Origin: Nocardioidaceae bacterium
GTDB lineage: Bacteria > Actinomycetota > Actinomycetes > Propionibacteriales > Nocardioidaceae
Direction of reading: 5' to 3'
Length of the DNA: 8,138 bases
Assembly (NCBI GenBank): GCA_025966335.1
Contig: JAICRS010000132.1
Span: forward strand, 1-8,138
Shown here in pieces: positions 1 to 6,435 of the stretch. The position numbers and the translations under genes are program-made. A model generated the notes under the pieces. That model ran no database searches. It saw only the letters and a list, made by a program, of their open reading frames with translations, and was not told where the DNA came from. How positions within the stretch are numbered: the stretch's first letter is position 1; each line of letters begins with the position of its first letter.

Positions 1-509
1 ACGCCACGCGCGGTGTAGAGGATCCGGACCTCCGCGTCGTCGTCGACGAGCTGGAACAGGTCTCGGTCCCCGGTCACCACGTCGACCGGCATCCCCGCGC
101 CGGTCGCGAGCGTCCCGATCACGTCGTCGGCCTCGTAGCCGTCCGCGCCCACGATCGCGATCCCGAACGCCTCCAGGACCTCGACGATCACCGGGATCTG
201 GGCCTCGAGCGGGTCGGGCACGACCTCGACGTCCGGAGCACCCGGTACGACGTACTCCACCCGGTGCGCCTTGTAGGACGGGATCAGCTCGACCCGCCAC
301 TGGGGCCGCCAGTCGTTGTCCCAGCAGCACGCCAGGTGCGTGGGCCGGTAGTCACCGACCAGCCGGGTGATGAAGTCGAGCAGACCCCGCACCGCGTTGA
401 CGGGCGTGCCGTCCGGCGCGCGCACGGAGTCCGGCACTCCGAAGAACGCGCGGAAGTAGAGGGAGGCGGTGTCGAGCAGCATCAGTCGGTGCGGCGAAGG
501 CTGGGTCAC
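1..509 (-). CDS. 5'-3' exonuclease (FEN/PolA N-terminal type), 3' end cut by window edge
   Basis: Partial gene: about 169 N-terminal residues are visible and the rest lies left of the window. The protein resembles the stand-alone 5'-3' exonucleases of actinobacteria, related to the N-terminal nuclease domain of DNA polymerase I, which remove flaps or RNA primers using divalent metals. Visible support: LLDTASLYFRAFF near residues 11-23 (first metal-binding Asp at 13), the IPSYKAHR segment at 76-83 (conserved Tyr/Lys/Arg of the family), YEADDVIGTLA at 125-135 (acidic cluster E126, D128, D129) and TGDRDLFQL at 146-154 (D148, D150). The GTG at 509 is preferred because GGAAG lies about 10 nt upstream; an in-frame ATG at 482 (VTQPSPHRL would be lost) is the alternative and would keep all core motifs. 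It is divergent from the Lrp-type gene. Exonuclease identity is strong; the true start is moderate. Confidence 0.9.
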   Translation of the reverse strand, partial: MTQPSPHRLMLLDTASLYFRAFFGVPDSVRAPDGTPVNAVRGLLDFITRLVGDYRPTHLACCWDNDWRPQWRVELIPSYKAHRVEYVVPGAPDVEVVPDPLEAQIPVIVEVLEAFGIAIVGADGYEADDVIGTLATGAGMPVDVVTGDRDLFQLVDDDAEVRILYTARG

Positions 510-573
510 GGCGCCGAGTCTTCCATGTCAAGAACGCCGGGAGCGAGCACCACCGGCCGCTAGGGTGTCACGC
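510..573. promoter_or_regulatory. Divergent intergenic spacer between exonuclease and Lrp-type gene
   Basis: This 64-bp spacer must hold promoter signals for both divergent genes. On the plus strand TAGGGT at 561-566 fits the actinobacterial -10 pattern TANNNT and would put transcription start at or next to the GTG at 574; no good -35 is seen 17 bp upstream. On the minus strand TTGACA occurs at 531-526 but no TANNNT box follows at normal spacing. A short GCCGG/CCGGC inverted pair (536-540, 553-557) might be an operator but is only 5 bp. Members of the Lrp family often autoregulate, so an operator here is plausible but not shown. Confidence 0.4.
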
Positions 574-1014
574 GTGGAAGACCTCGACCAGCTCATCCTC
601 ACCCTGCTCTCGGCGGACGGCCGGATGTCGTTCACCGACCTCGGCAAGGCGACGGGCCTGTCCACCTCGGCGGTGCACCAGCGGGTGAAGCGGCTCGAGA
701 CCCGCGGACTGATCAAGGGGTACGGCGCCACCATCGACTACGACCAGGTCGGCCTCCCGTTGACCGCGTTCATCTCGATCCGGCCGATCGACGCCTCCCA
801 GCCCGACGACGCACCGGAGCGGCTGAGCGGGATCAAGGAGATCGAGAGCTGCTGGTCGGTGGCCGGCGACGAGTCCTACATCCTCAAGATCCGGGTCCCC
901 ACGCCGACGGACCTGGAGGATCTGCTCGCGCGGATCAGGGGGGCCGCGAACGTGTCGACGCGGACCACGATCGTGTTGTCGACGCCCTACGAGAACCGCC
1001 CGGTCAGCACCTGA
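574..1014 (+). CDS. Lrp/AsnC-family transcriptional regulator
   Basis: A 146-residue protein, the usual length for this family of small DNA-binding regulators that sense amino acids or other small ligands. The N-terminal part starts LDQLILTLLSADGRMSF (residues 4-20), followed by a helix-turn-helix: DLGKATGLS (22-30) and the recognition helix TSAVHQRVKRLETRGLI (31-47). Residues about 60-140 form the ligand-binding/oligomerisation (RAM) domain, with the family-typical VAGDESYILKI at 96-106. The ligand and target genes cannot be read from the sequence. GTG at 574 is chosen because AGGG (562-565) lies 8 nt upstream and it gives a normal N-terminus; an in-frame GTG at 565 would add three residues (V-S-R). 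It is divergent from the exonuclease gene and convergent with helY, so it is transcribed alone. Confidence 0.92.
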   Translation: MEDLDQLILTLLSADGRMSFTDLGKATGLSTSAVHQRVKRLETRGLIKGYGATIDYDQVGLPLTAFISIRPIDASQPDDAPERLSGIKEIESCWSVAGDESYILKIRVPTPTDLEDLLARIRGAANVSTRTTIVLSTPYENRPVST

Positions 1015-1031
1015 GCGTCAGTCGCTGACCG
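1001..1031. terminator. Candidate bidirectional terminator hairpin over two convergent stop codons
   Basis: CGGTCAGC (1001-1008) is the exact reverse complement of GCTGACCG (1024-1031). Inside it, CTGA (1011-1014) pairs with TCAG (1018-1021) around a GCG loop, leaving a 2x2 internal mismatch. The TGA stop of the Lrp-type gene (1012-1014) and the helY stop (1018-1020, reverse complement TGA) are the two halves of the inner stem. The structure is symmetric, so it could fold in either transcript. Neither side has a T tract; U-tract-less hairpins have been proposed as terminators in actinobacteria, but this remains inference. Confidence 0.5.
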
Positions 1032-3822
1032 AGGAGTAGGCGACCACTCCCCTGCGCAGCGCTCCGGCCGTACGACGGGCCGTCTTGCGCAGCTCGGTGT
1101 CTCCGGCGGCATCGGCGACCTGGTCCGCGAGGTCGAGCAGCTGCTTGACCCAGCGCACGAAGTCACCGGCGGCCAGGTCGGTCTCGCTGAGCACCTCGTC
1201 CAGCGTGGAACCCTCGGCCCACCGGTAGGCCGCCCACGCGAAGCCGAGGTCGGGCTCGCGCAGGAAGTCGAGCCGGTTCTCCCGTTCCAGCGCGTCGAGC
1301 TCGGCCCACAGCGACACCATGTCGGCCAGGGTCTGTCGGACCCGTCCGCCGGGAAGCCGGGGCGCGACGGCGTCGTCGGACTTGCGGGCCTCGAACACCA
1401 GCGCGGAGAGTGCGGCCGCGAGCTCGCGGGGTGACAGGTCGTCCCACAGGCCGTTGCGCAGCGACTCGGCCGCGACGAGGTCCATGTCGGTGTAGATCCG
1501 CATCAGCCGCTGGCCGGTGGGCGTCACCTCGTCGTTCTCGAGGTAGCCGAGCGTGGTGAGCACGTCGCAGACCCGGTCGAACTGGCGGGCGATGGTGTTG
1601 GTCCGCTGCTCGATCCGCCGCTCGAGCGTCCGGCTGTCCCGCTTCAGCTTGTGGTAGCGCTCCGCCCACCGGGCGTGGTCCTCGCGGTCGGCGCAGCCGT
1701 GGCACGGGTGCGCCCGCAGCTCGGCGCGCAGCCGGCTGATCTCGCGCTCGCTGCTCTCCGCCTGCCGGTCCCGGGCCGCCCGGCCCTTCGCCGAGTGTCC
1801 CTTCGCCGGGGCGCCGGCCCGTCCCTTGCGCGGTGGCGGCGGGGTGAACCCCTGCGTCTTCGAGCGCAGCGCGGAGGCCAGGTCGCGCCGCGACTGCGGG
1901 TTGCGGCCGTTGAAGTTGCGGGGGATCCGCATCCGGGTGAACGCCTCGACCGGCTCGGGGAAGTCCACCATCGACAACCGTCGCGCCTGCCGGTCGGCGG
2001 TGACCACGTAGGGCCGCGGACCGTCCCGGTCCGATCTCATGCCGGGATCGATCACCACGGCCATCCCGGAGTACCGCCCGGCGGGCACCTCGATCACGTC
2101 ACCGGGCCGCAGCGACTCCAGCGAGGCCATCACCTCGTCGCGCCGGTCGGCCTTGCGTTCCTTGGCCATCGAGGCCTCGACGTCACTGAGCCTGCGGCGC
2201 AGCGTGGAGTACTCCATGAAGTCCCCGAGGTGGCACTCGGCGGCCTCCTGGTAGCCGTCGAGCGCGTCCTGGCTCTTGCGCAGCTGCCGGGCGAGCCCGA
2301 CCACGGCCTTGTCGGCCTGGAACTGCGCGAACGACGACTCCAGCAGCTCGCGGGCGGTGGCCCGGCCGACCTGCTTCACCAGGTTGACCGCCATGTTGTA
2401 CGACGGGCGGAACGACGACCGAAGCGGGTAGGTCCGGGTCGAGGCGAGCCCGGCGACCGACTTCGGGTCGAGGCCCGGCTGCCACAGCACCACGCCGTGG
2501 CCCTCGACGTCGATGCCGCGGCGGCCGGCGCGCCCGGTCAGCTGGGTGTACTCCCCCGGCGTGACGTCGGCGTGGGTCTCGCCGTTCCACTTCGACAGCT
2601 TCTCGATCACCACCGAGCGGGCCGGCATGTTGATGCCCAGCGCGAGCGTCTCGGTCGCGAACACCACCCGGCACAGCCCCGCCGCGAACAGGTCCTCCAC
2701 GCACTCCTTGAACGTCGGCAGCATCCCGGCGTGGTGGGCGGCGATGCCGCGGCACAGACCGTCGAGGAAGTCGTGGTAGCCGAGGACGTGCAGGTCCTCC
2801 TGCGGGATGCTCGCGCAGCGCTCCTCGACGAACGCGTAGATCTCGTCGCGCTCGTCGGTCGAGGTCAGCCGCAGGTTCGCGTTCAGGCACTGGGTCACCG
2901 CCGCGTCGCAGCCGACCCGGCTGAAGATGAACACGATCGCCGGCAGCAGCCCCTCGCTGTCCAGCCGCTCCACGACGTCGAACCTGCTCGGCAGGTGGGG
3001 CCGCCGTACGCCCTGTCCCCGCGCCCCGGCCCGGCCACGGGGTGCCCCTTGCTTGGTCCGCCGGTCCGCCGTACGCCCAGCCCGCCAGTCGTCGCGGGCG
3101 ACCCGCATCAGCTCCGGGTTGACCTGCGCCTCCGGTCCCCCGCCTTCCTCGTCGGCGAACAGGTCGTACATCCGCTTGCCGACCATCACGTGCTGGTAGA
3201 GCGGCACCGGGCGGCGCTCCTCGACGATCGTGGCGGTCGTGCCGCGGACCGTCGAGAGCCACTCGCCGAACTCCTCGGCGTTCGAAACGGTCGCCGACAG
3301 CGACACCAGGGCCACCGACTCGGGGAGGTGGATGATCACCTCCTCCCACACCGCGCCGCGGAACCGGTCGGCGAGGTAGTGCACCTCGTCCATCACCACG
3401 TAGCCGAGCCCGCTCAGCGTGCGCGAGCCGGCGTAGAGCATGTTGCGCAGCACCTCGGTCGTCATCACGACGACCGGCGCCTCGCCGTTGATCGTGTTGT
3501 CCCCGGTGAGCAGGCCGACGTTGTCCGCGCCGTACCGCCGGGTGAGGTCGTTGAACTTCTGGTTCGACAGCGCCTTGATCGGGGTGGTGTAGAAGCACTT
3601 GCGGCCCTGCGCGAGCGCCAGGTGCACGGCGAACTCGCCCACCAGCGTCTTGCCGGAACCGGTCGGTGCTGCGACCAGGACACCGCTGCCGGCCTCGAGC
3701 TCGCGGCACGCCGCCACCTGGAACTCGTCGAGCGCGAAGTCGTAGAGGTCGGAGAACGTCCGGAACTCCGGCGACATCTGGTCGCGGCGGAAGCTCGCGT
3801 ACCTCTCGGCAGGGGAGGTCAT
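1018..3822 (-). CDS. helY: HelY, Ski2/Mtr4-like superfamily 2 RNA/DNA helicase
   Basis: A 934-residue ATP-dependent helicase of the Ski2-like group, close to the length I recall for M. tuberculosis HelY (about 900). Motifs in order: Walker A AAPTGSGKT (51-59), TPIKALSNQKF (80-90), DEVH Walker B (145-148), SAT motif III (176-178), FATETLALGINMPAR (388-402) and motif VI QLTGRAGRRGID (427-438). An arginine/glycine-rich insert (about 245-280) lies between the RecA-like domains. The later part has a proline/lysine/arginine-rich linker (about 660-690), an HPCHGC element at 705-710, a coiled-coil-like stretch (715-750) and a C-terminal DSHCT-type helical domain (about 750-925). The substrate is probably structured RNA; the exact role in actinobacteria is unsettled. 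The ATG at 3822 lies 10 nt after the lipid kinase stop with only a weak ribosome-binding site, suggesting translational coupling. It is the last gene of the block. Confidence 0.95.
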   Translation of the reverse strand: MTSPAERYASFRRDQMSPEFRTFSDLYDFALDEFQVAACRELEAGSGVLVAAPTGSGKTLVGEFAVHLALAQGRKCFYTTPIKALSNQKFNDLTRRYGADNVGLLTGDNTINGEAPVVVMTTEVLRNMLYAGSRTLSGLGYVVMDEVHYLADRFRGAVWEEVIIHLPESVALVSLSATVSNAEEFGEWLSTVRGTTATIVEERRPVPLYQHVMVGKRMYDLFADEEGGGPEAQVNPELMRVARDDWRAGRTADRRTKQGAPRGRAGARGQGVRRPHLPSRFDVVERLDSEGLLPAIVFIFSRVGCDAAVTQCLNANLRLTSTDERDEIYAFVEERCASIPQEDLHVLGYHDFLDGLCRGIAAHHAGMLPTFKECVEDLFAAGLCRVVFATETLALGINMPARSVVIEKLSKWNGETHADVTPGEYTQLTGRAGRRGIDVEGHGVVLWQPGLDPKSVAGLASTRTYPLRSSFRPSYNMAVNLVKQVGRATARELLESSFAQFQADKAVVGLARQLRKSQDALDGYQEAAECHLGDFMEYSTLRRRLSDVEASMAKERKADRRDEVMASLESLRPGDVIEVPAGRYSGMAVVIDPGMRSDRDGPRPYVVTADRQARRLSMVDFPEPVEAFTRMRIPRNFNGRNPQSRRDLASALRSKTQGFTPPPPRKGRAGAPAKGHSAKGRAARDRQAESSEREISRLRAELRAHPCHGCADREDHARWAERYHKLKRDSRTLERRIEQRTNTIARQFDRVCDVLTTLGYLENDEVTPTGQRLMRIYTDMDLVAAESLRNGLWDDLSPRELAAALSALVFEARKSDDAVAPRLPGGRVRQTLADMVSLWAELDALERENRLDFLREPDLGFAWAAYRWAEGSTLDEVLSETDLAAGDFVRWVKQLLDLADQVADAAGDTELRKTARRTAGALRRGVVAYSSVSD

Positions 3823-3832
3823 CTCGGTGCCA

Positions 3833-4711
3833 TCATCTTGGGGCCAACACTCGCAATGCGTTCGGGGCCACGTTCACGGTCAGTGGTAACGAGCCTAGGC
3901 GCTCCCCGTCCGCGTAGGCGACGACGCCCGGTGCGGCGATGGTGATGCTGCGGACCAGGTGGTGCTCGTACTGCGGATGGGTGACGTGCCGACCGGAGTA
4001 CAGCTTCGGGTAGGTCCTGACCAGCTCCGGCTTGCTCATCGGCTTGATCACCACCACGTCCAGCAGCCCGTCGTCCATCACCGCGCCGTGGGTGATCCGC
4101 AGCCCGCCGCCGAACGAGGGGCCGTTGCCGACCGCGACCAGCATCGCCTCCAGACGCCGGGTCTCGCCGTCCAGCTCCAGCACGTAGGGCAGCGGCTCGA
4201 ACACGCGGAGCTCAGCAAGGGTGGCCAGGGTGTAGCGCATCTGCCCGCGCGGCCAGCGCAGCCGGTTGGCGCGCTCGTTGACCTTGGAGTCGAAACCGGA
4301 GGCGAGCACGGTGACGAAGTACGCCGGGCCGACCTGCGCCAGGTCGATCGTGCGGACGAACGACCCGACCACGACGTCGGCGGCCAGCTGCGGGTCGTTG
4401 CGCGGGATGCCGAGGTAGCGCGCCACGTCGTTGCCGGTGCCGGCGGGAATGATCCCGAGGTTGGTGTCGGTGCCGGCCAGGGCCTGCGTCGCGAGGTGCA
4501 CCATCCCGTCGCCGCCGCAGACGACCAGGCTCTCCACACCCTCGGCGACGCACTGTCGGGCGAGGTCGAGCGCCTCGTCACCGTCCCGGCCGGCCAGGTC
4601 GCGTACGACGAACCCGGCCTCACGCAGCCGTGGAAGGGCGATCGCCGCGGAGCGGAAACCCCTGCCCTTGCCGGCCGACGGGTTCGTCAACAGCGCGATC
4701 TCTCTGGCCAC
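3833..4711 (-). CDS. Diacylglycerol kinase family lipid kinase (YegS/DgkB type)
   Basis: A 292-residue protein with the standard two-domain layout of the YegS/DgkB/sphingosine kinase family, which transfers phosphate from ATP to lipids such as diacylglycerol at the inner membrane face. Visible support: LLTNPSAGKGRG (7-18) at the N-terminus, the nucleotide-binding GGDGMVH (66-72), PAGTGNDVARYLG (89-101), VGNGPSFGGGLRI (194-206), DDGLLDVVVIK (213-223) and YADGE (266-270), all at expected spacing. The GGDG is followed by Met where many members have Thr, a mild variation. The start codon is GTG. No Shine-Dalgarno sequence precedes it, but TATTCT lies 6 nt upstream, so a leaderless transcript is possible. 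Whether the true substrate is diacylglycerol or another lipid cannot be told. Confidence 0.93.
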   Translation of the reverse strand: MAREIALLTNPSAGKGRGFRSAAIALPRLREAGFVVRDLAGRDGDEALDLARQCVAEGVESLVVCGGDGMVHLATQALAGTDTNLGIIPAGTGNDVARYLGIPRNDPQLAADVVVGSFVRTIDLAQVGPAYFVTVLASGFDSKVNERANRLRWPRGQMRYTLATLAELRVFEPLPYVLELDGETRRLEAMLVAVGNGPSFGGGLRITHGAVMDDGLLDVVVIKPMSKPELVRTYPKLYSGRHVTHPQYEHHLVRSITIAAPGVVAYADGERLGSLPLTVNVAPNALRVLAPR

Positions 4712-4717
4712 GCCGCG

Positions 4718-4723
4718 AGAATA
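4718..4723 (-). promoter_or_regulatory. Candidate -10 box of the lipid kinase gene (leaderless start)
   Basis: On the minus strand TATTCT (positions 4723 to 4718) matches TANNNT and ends 6 nt before the GTG at 4711. This spacing would put the transcription start on the first base of the start codon. The six bases between (CGCGGC) hold no ribosome-binding site. No convincing -35 is present at 17-19 bp (GCGGGA at 17). Leaderless genes with ATG or GTG at +1 are common in actinobacteria. Confidence 0.4.
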
Positions 4724-4750
4724 CGCGCAACCGACGCATTTCCCGCCGCG

Positions 4751-4769
4751 ACGCTCAGAGGCGGAGCGT
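4751..4769 (-). terminator. Weak hairpin at the stop codon of the unknown gene
   Basis: ACGCTC (4751-4756) and GAGCGT (4764-4769) form a 6-bp perfect stem with a 7-nt loop overlapping the end of the unknown reading frame (stop 4755-4757). There is no T tract. It might attenuate transcription before the lipid kinase gene, but a 6-bp stem can arise by chance in DNA this GC-rich. Confidence 0.2.
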
Positions 4770-5144
4770 GGCCACGAACTGGTCAGGCTTCACGCCGACG
4801 GCCTTCGCCAGCCGACCGAGCGTCTCCAGCACCCGGTCGGCGGTGAACCTGGTCCCGGGCACGGCCAGGGTCAGCCGCCCGTCGTACTCGACCAGCAGCA
4901 CCTGCCCGTGCGTCCACGCCTGGTGCGCATCGTGGCGCCAGCGTTCGTCGAGCACAGGGACCGGGAACGCCTCGTCGGCGGCGAGGAGGTCACAGGCGAG
5001 CCGGTCGTCTCCCGCGGTCAGCTCACCGCTGACCCGGGGACCGGCGCGCACGCTCGACTGCGCGCTCCAGGTCACCTCACCGGTCCCCAGCCACTCGGGC
5101 AGGTCGAACGGGTCGGCCCCGGCGACGGTGGCGGGGGCCGGCAC
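4755..5144 (-). CDS. Conserved hypothetical protein between tatC and the lipid kinase
   Basis: A 129-residue protein of unknown function. It starts with GTG directly abutting the tatC stop (TGA then GTG), so it is very likely translationally coupled to tatC. No signal peptide, membrane segment, coiled coil or known catalytic motif is visible. Notable stretches are DPFDLPEWLGTGEVTW (11-26), an acidic/aromatic middle with CDLLAADEAFPVPVLDE (51-67), HQAWTHGQVLLVEYDGRLT (74-92) and PGTRFTADRVLETLGRLAKA (96-115). I recall similar proteins in this position in Streptomyces and relatives, so it is probably a real actinobacterial family and not a chance frame, but I cannot name it. The predicted fold is a mostly beta, soluble cytoplasmic protein with one C-terminal helix; this is inference. 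Codon use and GC match its neighbours. Confidence 0.82.
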   Translation of the reverse strand: MPAPATVAGADPFDLPEWLGTGEVTWSAQSSVRAGPRVSGELTAGDDRLACDLLAADEAFPVPVLDERWRHDAHQAWTHGQVLLVEYDGRLTLAVPGTRFTADRVLETLGRLAKAVGVKPDQFVATLRL

Positions 5145-6044
5145 TCAGTCGTCCTCCTCGCGCAGGCTCGAGGGCCGGTAGTCGTCGGAGCTGTCGTCGT
5201 CGAGCGGCGAGATCTCGTCGTCGTCGAGCGTGGCGAGCGCGTTCCCGGCCCGTGCCCGGCGCCGGTCGACCAGCCGGGCCACGACCTCCGAGATCGCGAA
5301 CAGCAGCACCATCGGCAGTGCGAGCATCACCATCGAGAACGGGTCGGTCGACGGTGTGGCCACCGCGGCGAACACGAACGTGCCGACGATGATCCAGGGC
5401 CGGTGGGCGCCGAGAGCGCGGCCCGAGATCACCCCGGCGAGGTTGAGCAGTACGACGAACAGGGGGATCTCGAAGGCGACGCCGAACACGAGCATCATCC
5501 GGGTCAGGAACCGGAAGTAGTCGCCGAACTCGACCAGGCTCTGCAGGGTTCCCGGCGTGAAGCCGATCAGCACCTCGATGCCCTTGGGCAGCACGTAGTA
5601 GGCCACGGCCACACCCGCGATGAACAACGGGCCGGCGATGACCGCGAAGAGCTGGGTCCAGCGTTTCTCGTTGGGGTGCAGGCCGGGCACGATGAACGCC
5701 CAGATCTGGTAGAGCCAGAACGGGCTGGTGAGCACCACGGTGGCCAGCGCACAGATCTTCAGCCGGAGCAGCAGCGGGTTGCCGATCCCGCCGATCACGC
5801 CCGTGGAGTCCACTCCCTCGGCGGCCAGCTGCCGCTCGGCCTGGGCGTAGGGGTCGTAGAGCAGCTCGAACAGCTGACCGTAGAAGAACCAGGCGACCAC
5901 GATGCCGGCGACCAGCACCAGCGTGACCTTCAGCAGGCGGGCGCGCAGCTCACGCAGGTGGTCGGCCAGCGCCATCCTGCCGTCGTCGGCGATCGGGTTG
6001 TGCGGCTTGACCCGGAACAGGCCGAGGACTCCGGTGATCGACAC
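5145..6044 (-). CDS. tatC: TatC, twin-arginine translocase receptor subunit
   Basis: A 299-residue, six-transmembrane protein that recognises twin-arginine signal peptides and recruits TatA for export of folded proteins. Family signatures: MALADHLRELRARL (24-37), SPFWLYQIWAFIVPGLHPNEKR (107-128), the TPSTDPFS segment (230-237) and LPMVLLFAISE (243-253). F117 and E126 align with E. coli TatC F94 and E103, residues needed for signal-peptide binding. Predicted membrane spans are about 37-55, 96-118, 130-152, 178-203, 215-231 and 236-257. The C-terminal tail (258-299) is first basic (RRRARAG), then strongly acidic and probably cytoplasmic. The GTG at 6044 has no clear Shine-Dalgarno; the first 23 residues precede an in-frame ATG at 5975, an alternative start. 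It follows tatA by 28 bp and abuts the next gene. No tatB is in the window. Confidence 0.97.
   Translation of the reverse strand: MSITGVLGLFRVKPHNPIADDGRMALADHLRELRARLLKVTLVLVAGIVVAWFFYGQLFELLYDPYAQAERQLAAEGVDSTGVIGGIGNPLLLRLKICALATVVLTSPFWLYQIWAFIVPGLHPNEKRWTQLFAVIAGPLFIAGVAVAYYVLPKGIEVLIGFTPGTLQSLVEFGDYFRFLTRMMLVFGVAFEIPLFVVLLNLAGVISGRALGAHRPWIIVGTFVFAAVATPSTDPFSMVMLALPMVLLFAISEVVARLVDRRRARAGNALATLDDDEISPLDDDSSDDYRPSSLREEDD
5193..5230. repeat. 14-bp direct repeat in the acidic tail of tatC
   Basis: GTCGTCGTCGAGCG occurs at 5193-5206 and again at 5217-5230, a 24-bp period. On the coding strand it gives two copies of LDDD in the C-terminal tail. It looks like a small in-frame duplication or codon-driven low complexity; no regulatory role is visible. 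Confidence 0.6.
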
Positions 6045-6072
6045 GGCGGGTGGGAGGTCGTTCAGTCCGGGG

Positions 6073-6369
6073 TCAGCGGTCGGAGTCGGTCGACGGGCGC
6101 TGCTCCGTCGTCGGGTGGGCAGACTCGACGGTCCGTGCCTCGGCGGCCCGGTTCTGCGCGTCGATCTGCTTCTGCTCCTCGGTCTTCGACTCGTCGTCGT
6201 CGTCGATCAGGCCTTTGGTCTCGGCCTTGAAGATGCGGAGGGCGCGGCCGCTGCCGCGGGCCAGCTCGGGAAGCTTCTTGGCACCGAAGAGCAGGATCAG
6301 GACGCCGAGGATGATCAACAGCTCGGTCGGGCCGAGACCGGCGACCATCGGATTCACTACAGCAGTCAT
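6073..6369 (-). CDS. tatA: TatA, twin-arginine translocase pore-forming subunit
   Basis: A 98-residue protein with one N-terminal membrane helix (about 15-29, GPTELLIILGVLILL) followed by the FG hinge at 28-29, the amphipathic helix KKLPELARGSGRALRIFK (31-48) and a charged cytoplasmic tail with an acidic DDDDE run (56-60). This is the standard TatA layout; TatA oligomerises to let folded Tat substrates cross the membrane. An N-terminal MTAVVNPMVAG extension precedes the conserved GPTELL. The ATG at 6369 is well supported by AAGAGGA at 6374-6380 with a short 4-nt spacer. TatB is excluded as the better name because the hinge and helix are of TatA type and the tail is short. It is followed by tatC after 28 bp. 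Confidence 0.95.
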   Translation of the reverse strand: MTAVVNPMVAGLGPTELLIILGVLILLFGAKKLPELARGSGRALRIFKAETKGLIDDDDESKTEEQKQIDAQNRAAEARTVESAHPTTEQRPSTDSDR

Positions 6370-6373
6370 GTCG

Positions 6374-6434
6374 TCCTCTTAACGTGGTTCGTTGCCAGGT
6401 CCATCGTACGCGCTCGGCGTCACACGGCAGTCAA
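6374..6434 (-). promoter_or_regulatory. Candidate tatA promoter and ribosome-binding site
   Basis: In the 66-bp gap after pafC, the minus strand carries TACGAT (6408-6403), matching TANNNT, and TTGACT (6434-6429) as a possible -35; their spacing is 20 bp, longer than ideal. AAGAGGA (6380-6374) is a strong Shine-Dalgarno sequence 4 nt before the tatA ATG. The predicted leader would be about 27 nt. Together these suggest that tatA-tatC can be transcribed apart from pafBC. Confidence 0.4.
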
Positions 6435-6435
6435 C

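Noticed and set aside
526..531. Minus-strand TTGACA as -35 of the exonuclease gene
   Set aside because: No TANNNT box follows at 16-19 bp, so it cannot be supported as a promoter alone.
1651..3945. Long open plus-strand frame (764 codons) opposite helY
   Set aside because: It lies antisense to a clear helicase gene, and its translation is rich in Arg, His, Val and Gly without motifs, as expected from antisense reading of high-GC DNA.
4431..6230. Long open plus-strand frame (599 codons) opposite the lipid kinase, the unknown gene and tatC
   Set aside because: It spans three well-supported minus-strand genes and gives low-complexity sequence with no domain.
6370..6435. PafBC-type damage promoter (RecA-NDp-like motif) before tatA
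   Set aside because: The bases 8 nt upstream of TACGAT (GTGTGACGC) match the motif I remember at only about four of nine positions.
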